DNA from: Paenibacillus prosopidis
GTDB lineage: Bacteria > Bacillota > Bacilli > Paenibacillales > Paenibacillaceae
Length of the DNA stretch: 64,000 nt
Assembly (NCBI RefSeq): GCF_003337375.1
Contig: NZ_QPJD01000020.1
Coordinates: 54,892-118,891, forward strand
Direction of reading: 5' to 3'
Each line of letters begins with the position of its first letter. The stretch's first letter is position 1. This document shows positions 23,414 through 29,968 of the stretch, in pieces. A model generated the notes under the pieces. The model saw nothing but the letters and a program-made list of their open reading frames with translations, ran no database searches and was not told the origin of the DNA. Made by a program: the position numbers and the translations under genes.

Positions 23414-24955
23414 CTATAATTTCCCGTCTAATTTGCGCGCTAGCTTGCGCAGCTCCTCAAGCTCATCGGCCGATACAGCCGAAGCCGGCTGTCCTTCCTC
23501 TACGATCGGAATCGATGGCTTACGCGAAGTACCGCGGTTATTTCCACCGCTGCGGCCGTTCCCCTTGGCGCCGTTATATGCGCCTCCGCCCGCTCCGCCG
23601 AAGCTGGCTGCCGCTTCCTTCCGGCGTTCCTTCTCTTGCTCAACCTGCGCTTGCTCTCTTACATACTGCACGGCCTTCTCAAATGTATCAATTTGCTTCA
23701 CAAGCATGTTCGACGCTACTGCGTCGAGAAATGTCTTCGTGACCCGCTGCGCATCGTTAGCTCCAATAACATAATGAATAAGGACGTTTATGACCGGTGC
23801 TGCCAGCTTATAGTTCAAATCAATTCGTTCAAAAACCCGTTCTATCCAATCCGGTACCGCGCCAGGAAAAAAGCGCTGCAGAAACCGGGTATGCGGCTCA
23901 TTGCGCATAAGCATGTTGTATTGCTGTATATCGCAGCGGCCAAGCAGCTGATTAGGCACCTGCAAATAATCTTGCTCCTGAACCTCGTATTCCTCGTCCA
24001 ATTCTTCCGAATCGAACGGTTCACTCGTGGTAACTGGAGTTCGTGCAAGCGTACGCTGCCGATCGCCCTCCCGCTTCTTGTCCTGCCGGTAAAACTGGTT
24101 GGCCCGCAGCTGTATCTCATCGACATTTAATTGACCGTTATCGCTGAATATGCCGTCCTCATCGAGCAGCCGGCACAAGTCGGCTACGGTTAAATTGTAT
24201 TTATAAGCGACATAATTAACCTGTGCCAGCTGCTCTTCATCACCGCGCAGCCGTTCAACAAAACGACGGTTCGCCGAATTACGCGGGAATCGCAAAATAA
24301 TTTCACCGTATGGAATACCGGCTGTCGCAAGTGTCGACCGGGCTGATGCTTGCCGCGATGGCGCAACCTCAGTGAGCGCTTGCTCAAGCTCATTATCGAC
24401 TGACTGCAGGTTAAGCTTAAATAGCTCATAAAAAGGTACCGATATGTTTTCTTTCGTCAATTGCGCTTGCGCCAGCTCATCCGGCTCGTTTGCGCCAAAC
24501 GATTCTCGCAGCGAAATAACCGCATATTTGCCTACCTTGTCGCGAAGGAGCATCGTCAAATGCATGTTGCGAAAAAACTCAGCAGGCGAGAGCGGCTGCG
24601 CCAGCTCGTATTCATATATAACATCCGCATTGTCAGGCAAGCCGAGCCGCGATGTCTGCAGTAAGCCGACAGCTTCAAGCTTGGATGCCTGATCAATCAA
24701 ATGCTTGCGGCTGCGCTCGTTCATTTCCAGCCCTAAACCAAGGAACAGCTTCCGTTGCGGTTCCAGCGGCGAATAGCCTGAGCAACCTTCTGCAATGCCG
24801 TGATACAACTGCTGATATAAGGCAACCGCAAATGCGCCAATCATCGGCTGATAGATTAGCGATAGCATTTTATAGTCCAGACTGCTTAGCGAAAAATCAC
24901 GAAATATGTAATAACGGTGATGTTCCGTGTACTGCAATATATTATTGATGCGCAT
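23414..24955 (-). CDS. dnaB: replication initiation and membrane attachment protein DnaB
   Basis: A 513-residue Gram-positive DnaB (not the replicative helicase). It is a helicase co-loader at oriC and in restart, and is membrane-associated. The start HHRYYIFRDFSLSSLDYKML is typical. Two DnaB/DnaD-like domains follow; the second (around residues 320-440) includes FERIDLNYKLAAPVINVLIHYVI. A low-complexity G/N/R-rich linker (around residues 455-490) precedes a charged helix. The ATG at 24955 follows GGAG. It is upstream of dnaI in one operon. Confidence 0.93.
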   Translation of the reverse strand: MRINNILQYTEHHRYYIFRDFSLSSLDYKMLSLIYQPMIGAFAVALYQQLYHGIAEGCSGYSPLEPQRKLFLGLGLEMNERSRKHLIDQASKLEAVGLLQTSRLGLPDNADVIYEYELAQPLSPAEFFRNMHLTMLLRDKVGKYAVISLRESFGANEPDELAQAQLTKENISVPFYELFKLNLQSVDNELEQALTEVAPSRQASARSTLATAGIPYGEIILRFPRNSANRRFVERLRGDEEQLAQVNYVAYKYNLTVADLCRLLDEDGIFSDNGQLNVDEIQLRANQFYRQDKKREGDRQRTLARTPVTTSEPFDSEELDEEYEVQEQDYLQVPNQLLGRCDIQQYNMLMRNEPHTRFLQRFFPGAVPDWIERVFERIDLNYKLAAPVINVLIHYVIGANDAQRVTKTFLDAVASNMLVKQIDTFEKAVQYVREQAQVEQEKERRKEAAASFGGAGGGAYNGAKGNGRSGGNNRGTSRKPSIPIVEEGQPASAVSADELEELRKLARKLDGKL

Positions 24956-25032
24956 CGCACCAGCTCCATCCCTTACTTTCTATCTATCATTTTAGCATAA
25001 AAACAACGCTCCGGGACGAGTCGAAAAATAGA

Positions 25033-25057
25033 AAAATCCCCCGGATGAGGGATTTTT
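25033..25057. terminator. terminator after yuiB
   Basis: AAAAATCCC and GGGATTTTT pair with an 8-nt loop, T-rich on both strands. It ends the yuiB transcript. Confidence 0.85.
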
Positions 25058-25060
25058 ATT

Positions 25061-25351
25061 TTAGAACATTTTATAGCCGCCTTTACGCAGCGCTTGAATT
25101 GCCCAGCCGCTTACATAAGCGCCAACGAGCGCTCCGATTACAGGTATGTAATCAACGACCGTATAATGAGCGAAGTTTTCTATCGTCGCTGACGCTGTTT
25201 TATCCCAAGGCGCCCATATCCCGAGCGGAATTAATACGATAATAAATAGATAAAGCGGGAACCAGGTTGTTTTTAACAGCATATTCAAGATAAAGCCGAT
25301 GCCAAACATCATGACCAGAAACAGCACCGTCGCTATAATTAATTGAAGCAT
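25061..25351 (-). CDS. yuiB: YuiB-family membrane protein
   Basis: A 96-residue hydrophobic protein with three likely membrane segments. The N-terminal segment FGIGFILNMLLKTTWFPLY strongly resembles Bacillus YuiB, whose gene lies next to the NADH dehydrogenase-like yumB. Here a YumB-like gene is also nearby (26616-27809). The ATG at 25351 follows GAAAGGGG; a longer in-frame reading to 25411 has no ribosome site. Function unknown. It is divergent from hemQ across about 165 bases. Confidence 0.7.
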   Translation of the reverse strand: MLQLIIATVLFLVMMFGIGFILNMLLKTTWFPLYLFIIVLIPLGIWAPWDKTASATIENFAHYTVVDYIPVIGALVGAYVSGWAIQALRKGGYKMF

Positions 25352-25515
25352 CCAAACTTCCCCTTTCAGACTCTCGTTTCTTAGTTTAATTAATGGTACT
25401 TCGGAAGTCAATTAGATGTGGACAAATGTCACAAGACCGCCATTTGCTCAGCTTAGCCCGGTTACGATACAATAGTTGGAGCATCATTAAGGAGCTTGAG
25501 AGGAGCATTTATCCA

Positions 25516-26262
25516 ATGAGTGAAGCAGCACAAACGTTAGAAGGCTGGTACGCGCTGCATGATTTCCGCAGCATTGATTGGACCGCATGGCGCTTAGCCG
25601 ATGAAAGTGAGCGCAGCCGTGCGCTGGACGAGCTGCAATCGTTTTTGCAGCAATGGACTGAGCTGGAGGAAAATAAACAAGGCAGCACCGCCGTTTACTC
25701 TGTAGTCGGCCAAAAGGCAGACTTCGTATTCATGCATTTGCGTGAAACGTTAGAGGACTTGAGCGCTATCGAGACTGCGTTCAACAAAACGACTTTCGCG
25801 AGCTTCACCTACCCTGTACATTCTTATGTGAGTGTCGTGGAGCTAAGCAACTACATGGCACAGCCAGGCACTGATCCGATGCAAAATCCGGACATTATCG
25901 CGAGATTGAAGCCTACTTTGCCCAAAGCAAACCACATCTGCTTCTATCCGATGAACAAACGCCGCGAAGGAAACGACAACTGGTATATGCTCAGCATGGA
26001 TGAGCGCCGTACTATGATGCGCAGCCACGGCATGATTGGCCGTCAATACGCGGGTAAAGTAAAACAAATCATTACCGGCTCTGTCGGTTTTGACAATTGG
26101 GAATGGGGCGTTACGCTCTTTGCAGACGATGCGCTTCAGTTCAAAAAGCTTATTTACGAAATGCGCTTTGACGAAGTAAGCGCGCGTTTCGCAGACTTCG
26201 GCGACTTCTACGTCGGCAATCTGCTGAACAGCGAGAAGTTCGCTGCATTACTTCAGCTATAG
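25516..26262 (+). CDS. hemQ: coproheme decarboxylase HemQ
   Basis: A 248-residue chlorite-dismutase-family enzyme. In Gram-positives it is the last step of the coproporphyrin-dependent heme pathway, turning coproheme into heme b with peroxide. Family marks: AAQTLEGWYALHDFRSIDW at the N-terminus; YVSVVELSNYM near residue 110 with the catalytic tyrosine region; FYPMNKRREGNDNWYMLSMD; and RRTMMRSHGMIGRQY (near residue 170), which carries the heme-ligand histidine. It ends with RFADFGDFYVGN. The ATG at 25516 follows GAGAGGAG. The distal residue is not the arginine of true chlorite dismutases as far as I can judge, fitting HemQ. Confidence 0.93.
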   Translation: MSEAAQTLEGWYALHDFRSIDWTAWRLADESERSRALDELQSFLQQWTELEENKQGSTAVYSVVGQKADFVFMHLRETLEDLSAIETAFNKTTFASFTYPVHSYVSVVELSNYMAQPGTDPMQNPDIIARLKPTLPKANHICFYPMNKRREGNDNWYMLSMDERRTMMRSHGMIGRQYAGKVKQIITGSVGFDNWEWGVTLFADDALQFKKLIYEMRFDEVSARFADFGDFYVGNLLNSEKFAALLQL

Positions 26263-26287
26263 AGCGATCAGATAACACCCGTTTATT

Positions 26288-26346
26288 AAAAAAAGGCTTT
26301 CGCCGTTGAACAGCACAACATGCTGTTAACAAGCGAAAGCCTTTTA
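26288..26346. terminator. bidirectional terminator between hemQ and the convergent gene
   Basis: AAAAGGCTTTCGC and GCGAAAGCCTTTT form a 13-bp outer stem, and AACAGCA/TGCTGTT an inner stem. T runs lie on both strands. Confidence 0.92.
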
Positions 26347-26349
26347 TCG

Positions 26350-26616
26350 TTAGTGATCGTCTTCCTCGTCTTCCTCATCTAAACCGAGCCGCTTTGCCTC
26401 CAAATACTCCTGGGTAGCTCTATCGCGCTCGCGCCCTTTGTCCTTCAGCCTTTCGATTGCCGGCTGAATGAGCAGGTCAACTTCTTTTTGCACCGTATAA
26501 GCCAAGTCATACCGATTTTGCGATTCTAGAAAGGAACCGACTTCCATCAATGCGTTGTAACGATCAAGCTCGTCTCTCGTTAGCAGTCCGCGGACTTGTA
26601 CGCTGCAGTGTCTCAT
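26350..26616 (-). CDS. small acidic protein coupled to the NDH-2 gene
   Basis: An 88-residue protein that I do not recognise. It is mostly helical by composition, with a central AYTVQKEVDLLIQPAIERLK stretch, and ends in a strongly acidic tail (DEEDEEDD). Its ATG overlaps the stop codon of the upstream NADH dehydrogenase-like gene (TAATG at 26618-26614), so its translation is probably coupled. It has no membrane segment or cysteine-rich motif. It could be an accessory factor of the flavoenzyme or simply a conserved neighbour. The reading is well supported by position; function is unknown. Confidence 0.7.
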   Translation of the reverse strand: MRHCSVQVRGLLTRDELDRYNALMEVGSFLESQNRYDLAYTVQKEVDLLIQPAIERLKDKGRERDRATQEYLEAKRLGLDEEDEEDDH

Positions 26617-27809
26617 TATAGAAATTTCCCTTTACGCAGAACGAGCGGAATGCCGCCGATAATGAACAGGTAACGAATATCGATCAATTTTTTCAGCCAT
26701 GCTGCTACGCGGCCTTTATATTTTTTACCGAAAGCGATACCGATCGCTTCGCCTTTACCAAGCGATGCTACTGTACCTTTGTTGCTGAACGTAAAACCTT
26801 TCAGCGGTTGATTGCGGATCGAAGCTACAAGGTTGTGCGCGCATACTACGCCTTGTTGCATTGCGATTTGTGCTGTCGGCGGGTATGGACGGCCTTCCGG
26901 ATTAAACATCAGCGAGTTGTCGCCGACGATGTAAATATTATCATTGCCTGGAGCACGAAGGAACTCATCAACTTTTACCCGTCCCCGCATCGTTTCGAAG
27001 CCAGCTTCTTCAATTAGACGGTTACCGCGAATACCGCCGGTCCAAATAACAGTTGAAGATTTGATTTCTTCGCCTTCGCCTACGATAACGCCTTCCGGCG
27101 AGCATTCTTTGATGGCAGTGCCAATGCGGAATGTTACACCTTTTTTCGTCAATACATCCATGCCGTATTGAACCAGCTCAGGATCGAAGCCAGGAAGTGC
27201 TGTTGGAGCAGCTTCAATATTGTAAATTTTCACGAGTGCCGGATCTACGTCGAACTGCTTGCACAGCTCAGGGATACGATCGGAAAGCTCGCCAACAAAC
27301 TCGATGCCTGTGAAGCCTGCGCCGCCAACAATGAACGTCAAGTAGTCCGTGCGGTGCGGTTCGCGTTTGAAACGTGCGAATTGGTACTCGATATGTTCAC
27401 GGATTAAGCGAACAGAGTTAATGCTGCGGATGTTCATGGCATGCTCGCCAAGACCCGGGATACCGAAAGTTTCCGGCTCGCCGCCAAGTCCGATAACCAA
27501 ATAATCATAAGACAGTGTGCCGTCTTCAAGAATAACTTTTTTGTCCTGCGGACGAATTTGTACAACTGTCGATTTAACGAAATCAATTTTAAATTCATCG
27601 ATCAATTTGGAGATGCTCACGCGGGCATTTTCAGGATTATCCGTACCAGCTGCAGGCATATGAAGATGTGTCGTAATGTAGTGATAATCATGCTTATTAA
27701 CCAACGTTACGTCAGCTTCATTGTAATTTAGTTCTTTTTGCAAACGAAGCGCGGTCAAAATGCCGCCGTAGCCCGCTCCAAGAATAACGATTTTAGGTAT
27801 GTTACTCAT
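26616..27809 (-). CDS. NAD(P)/FAD-dependent oxidoreductase, type II NADH dehydrogenase family (YumB-like)
   Basis: A 397-residue flavoprotein of the NDH-2 family, which passes electrons from NADH to menaquinone without pumping protons. It has two dinucleotide folds: FAD motif IVILGAGYGGILTALRLQ at the N-terminus, and a NAD(P) fold TFIVGGAGFTGIEFVGEL near residue 160. The FAD-binding IYIVGDNSLMFN is near residue 300, and a basic amphipathic C-terminus (YKGRVAAWLKKLIDIRYLF) suits membrane docking. Synteny with yuiB and yumC suggests the YumB branch. Quinone reductase activity is inferred from the family. Confidence 0.88.
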   Translation of the reverse strand: MSNIPKIVILGAGYGGILTALRLQKELNYNEADVTLVNKHDYHYITTHLHMPAAGTDNPENARVSISKLIDEFKIDFVKSTVVQIRPQDKKVILEDGTLSYDYLVIGLGGEPETFGIPGLGEHAMNIRSINSVRLIREHIEYQFARFKREPHRTDYLTFIVGGAGFTGIEFVGELSDRIPELCKQFDVDPALVKIYNIEAAPTALPGFDPELVQYGMDVLTKKGVTFRIGTAIKECSPEGVIVGEGEEIKSSTVIWTGGIRGNRLIEEAGFETMRGRVKVDEFLRAPGNDNIYIVGDNSLMFNPEGRPYPPTAQIAMQQGVVCAHNLVASIRNQPLKGFTFSNKGTVASLGKGEAIGIAFGKKYKGRVAAWLKKLIDIRYLFIIGGIPLVLRKGKFL

Positions 27810-28135
27810 CTCGTGATCCCATCCATTCTTTTGTCTTTTTATTTACATTGTGAAAAAATACACAAGCTAAACCGTAAAATTAGAATGATAATTACAGTGT
27901 GTTCCATTTGAAGCCCTTTTATCAATGAGACGCTGGCTATAGTTTCGACAATTCGCTATCTTTGCAGCCAGTCTCATGCTTAACATACATCAGAAATATT
28001 ACATAGTTTTCGAGAAAAGTTCAAGTGCAAATTATACGAAAATGTTTAGAACTCCATACAAATTAATTATTTCCTTCTTCGCACACGAAAGTTTATAATA
28101 AAAATCGTAAAGTTTATTAAGTGGAGGTGGCAACA
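27810..28135. other. divergent intergenic region with an inverted repeat
   Basis: Between the NDH-2 gene and yumC. It should hold both promoters. ATGAGAC..TGGCT..ATAG (27925-27942) is complementary to CTAT..AGCCA..GTCTCAT (27956-27977), forming a long interrupted hairpin. It has no T run and so is not a simple terminator. No ORF seen. Confidence 0.5.
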
Positions 28136-29137
28136 TTGTCTAATGCTGAAACACCCGTAAACCCTGTCGATATCGTCATTATCGGAGGAGGCCCTGCAGG
28201 TTTATTCGCTGCTTTCTATGGCGGAATGCGCCAAGCATCGGTCAAACTAATCGAGAGCATGCCGCAGCTGGGCGGTCAGCTTGCAGCGCTTTATCCTGAA
28301 AAATATATTTATGACGTCGCTGGTTTTCCAAAAGTTACAGCTCAAGAGCTGGTAGACCGTTTGATAGAGCAGCTCGAGCATTTTAAACCGGAAATTTGTT
28401 TGGAGGAAAAGGTTGCTAACGTCATCAAGCATGACGAACGCCTCTTTGAAATTGTTACTGACAAAACAACCCATTATGCAAAAGCTGTTATTATAACTGC
28501 CGGAGTAGGCGCATTTGAGCCCCGCCGTCTGGAATTGCCGGAAGCATCGAAGTTCGAGAAGAAGAATCTCCACTACTTTGTAGGCGATTTGAAGCGCTTC
28601 AAGGGACAGAAGGTATTAATTAGCGGCGGGGGCGACTCTGCGGTTGACTGGGCGCTCATGCTGGAACCGATAGCAGAAAGCGTAACGCTCATTCATCGCC
28701 GTGATAAATTCCGGGCGCACGAGCATAGCGTAGAAAACCTTATGAATTCAAAGGTCAAAGTACTGACGCCAAAAGAGATAATTGCGCTTCACGGTAATGA
28801 CAGCATTCATAAAGTAACCTTAAGCGATGTAAAAACGAAAGAAACCTTTGAACTTGACGTCGATGCGGTCATTGTAAATTTTGGCTTCGTATCGTCGCTC
28901 GGGCCGATCGCGGATTGGGGCATTAATATTCAAAGCGGATCGATCGTTGTCGATACACGGATGGAGACAAGCATTTCCGGAATCTTTGCTGCAGGCGATA
29001 TTACTACCTACCCGGGCAAACTTAAGCTAATTGCCGTCGGCTTCGGCGAAGCGCCAACCGCTATCAACAATGCGAAAGTATATGTTGACCCGGAAGCAAA
29101 GCTTTCCCCCGGACACAGCAGCAATATGAAGCTTTAA
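28136..29137 (+). CDS. yumC: ferredoxin/flavodoxin--NADP+ reductase (YumC type)
   Basis: About 333 residues. It is a thioredoxin-reductase-like ferredoxin--NADP reductase of the Bacillus YumC class, supplying or draining electrons of ferredoxin/flavodoxin. FAD motif VDIVIIGGGPAGLFAAFYGG at the N-terminus; NADP fold KVLISGGGDSAVDWALML near residue 160; ISGIFAAGDITTYPGKLKLI near residue 285. It lacks the CxxC redox pair of thioredoxin reductase, as expected. The TTG at 28136 follows GGAGGTGG; a GTG at 28121 overlaps that ribosome site. A strong hairpin over the next gene's start begins 22 bases after the stop. Confidence 0.9.
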   Translation: MSNAETPVNPVDIVIIGGGPAGLFAAFYGGMRQASVKLIESMPQLGGQLAALYPEKYIYDVAGFPKVTAQELVDRLIEQLEHFKPEICLEEKVANVIKHDERLFEIVTDKTTHYAKAVIITAGVGAFEPRRLELPEASKFEKKNLHYFVGDLKRFKGQKVLISGGGDSAVDWALMLEPIAESVTLIHRRDKFRAHEHSVENLMNSKVKVLTPKEIIALHGNDSIHKVTLSDVKTKETFELDVDAVIVNFGFVSSLGPIADWGINIQSGSIVVDTRMETSISGIFAAGDITTYPGKLKLIAVGFGEAPTAINNAKVYVDPEAKLSPGHSSNMKL

Positions 29138-29159
29138 TCATTATTATTTAAAAAATAAA

Positions 29160-29245
29160 CATAAAGGGTATCCTAACCTTGGCGGAGTCATAACCTGCAC
29201 CTACTGCATTCATATGCGCGGTGCGCCGAGGAGGATACCCTTATG
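29160..29245 (+). promoter_or_regulatory. long hairpin burying the ribosome site and start codon of the zinc-ribbon gene
   Basis: AAGGGTATCCT (29164-29174) pairs with AGGATACCCTT (29232-29242), extended by CAT/ATG with one bulged A. An inner stem CCTTGGCG (29177-29184) pairs with CGCCGAGG (29224-29231). The ribosome site GAGGAGG (29229-29235) and the ATG (29243) are both inside the stem. It could also attenuate yumC transcripts. Confidence 0.7.
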
Positions 29246-29485
29246 TTTTGTCCAGTGTGTAACGGAATTCAAACCTTACAAGGAAGCTGTTCCTTCTGTG
29301 CAGGAACAGTGGTCGATTGTGGTCGAATGTCGGATTTGACAGGGCCTTACGCCCCCTACGAACCGATAGAGGAAGGAAATCTTCAGAGTAGCGATCATTT
29401 GCAAAACAAAAATGATTGCAAACATATTATATATTGCTCGACCTGCAAGCAAACAGCCGAGGTATCGGTTGCGGAATGGCGTTAG
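29243..29485 (+). CDS. small protein with two CxxC pairs (zinc-ribbon-like)
   Basis: An 80-residue protein of unknown function. CPVC (3-6) and CSFC (15-18) form a likely N-terminal zinc ribbon, followed by VDCGRMSDLTGPYAPYEP, an acidic/polar middle, and a C-terminal CSTC with a second polar end (QTAEVSVAEWR). I recall similar small Bacillales proteins with an N-terminal CPxCxG start but no named function. The ribosome site and the ATG are sequestered in a roughly 20-bp hairpin (29160-29245). Expression is therefore probably conditional. It lies 105 bases after yumC. Confidence 0.75.
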   Translation: MFCPVCNGIQTLQGSCSFCAGTVVDCGRMSDLTGPYAPYEPIEEGNLQSSDHLQNKNDCKHIIYCSTCKQTAEVSVAEWR

Positions 29486-29491
29486 TATTCG

Positions 29492-29518
29492 GCGGCAAAT
29501 GCCCGCGATAATTTTTTT
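29492..29518 (+). terminator. weak terminator after the zinc-ribbon gene
   Basis: GCGGC (29492-29496) and GCCCGC (29501-29506) make a short bulged stem followed by GATAATTTTTTT. Confidence 0.4.
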
Positions 29519-29660
29519 AAGCGGTTATTTTGCGAGCTTCCGGATTGACTTGTCTACGCTTCATCTCCAAAGCTAGCAACCGGATGAATTCCGGCTCTAA
29601 TTTAAATTGAATCGCTGCATAGTAAGTGTCAATCAACAGTTCATCAGACAGTAGCTCCAT
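29517..29660 (-). CDS. sda: sporulation checkpoint inhibitor Sda
   Basis: A 47-residue helical-hairpin protein. Sda blocks autophosphorylation of the sporulation kinase KinA when replication is disturbed. The N-terminal MELLSDELLIDTYYAAIQ and FIRLLALEMKRR match Bacillus Sda closely in layout (LSDELLIESY, then IELIENEIKRR). The ATG at 29660 follows AAAGGGAG; a longer reading to 29732 has no support. A dense cluster of DnaA boxes lies 80-180 bases upstream, as expected because sda is DnaA-controlled in Bacillus. Confidence 0.92.
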   Translation of the reverse strand: MELLSDELLIDTYYAAIQFKLEPEFIRLLALEMKRRQVNPEARKITA

Positions 29661-29741
29661 CGTTACACTCCCTTTCTTCCATCCATTGGTTATTGCTTTT
29701 TCATAGTAGCATGGCACTATTCCAAAGGACAACAGCCCTAG

Positions 29742-29840
29742 TTATACACAAAGCAGTGTGGATACTGTGTGTATAATGTGTGGATATACGTCGAATGATA
29801 TGGGATGCCAACGTGGATATTGGGGATACAGTTATCCACA
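29742..29840. promoter_or_regulatory. DnaA-box cluster upstream of sda
   Basis: Perfect TTATCCACA at 29832-29840. TTATACACA at 29742-29750 and, on the other strand, at 29768-29776. One-mismatch boxes on the minus strand at 29757-29765 and 29779-29787, and a weaker one at 29812-29820. Six boxes in about 100 bases. Confidence 0.85.
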
Positions 29841-29944
29841 GGCCAAATCTTTTCAATTTCTATAAAAAACTTTAATCGAAATCTATGAATCTATTAATGG
29901 AATATATTGACTTCATTATCCTATTAGCAATTCTATTAATATAT

Positions 29945-29968
29945 AAAAAAAGCCCCGAGAGGGGCTTC
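29945..29968 (-). terminator. terminator after topB
   Basis: AGCCCC-gaga-GGGGCT, followed on the minus strand by seven Ts. Confidence 0.9.

Noticed and set aside
23636..24130. 164-codon ORF opposite dnaB
   Set aside because: Antisense shadow of dnaB without ribosome site or recognisable domain.
27880..27900. Fur box in the NDH-2/yumC intergenic region
   Set aside because: Only one half (TGATAAT) matches; the other half is unrelated.
29742..29840. Replication origin suggested by clustered DnaA boxes
   Set aside because: No dnaA/dnaN neighbours and no clear unwinding element; the cluster is better explained by control of sda.
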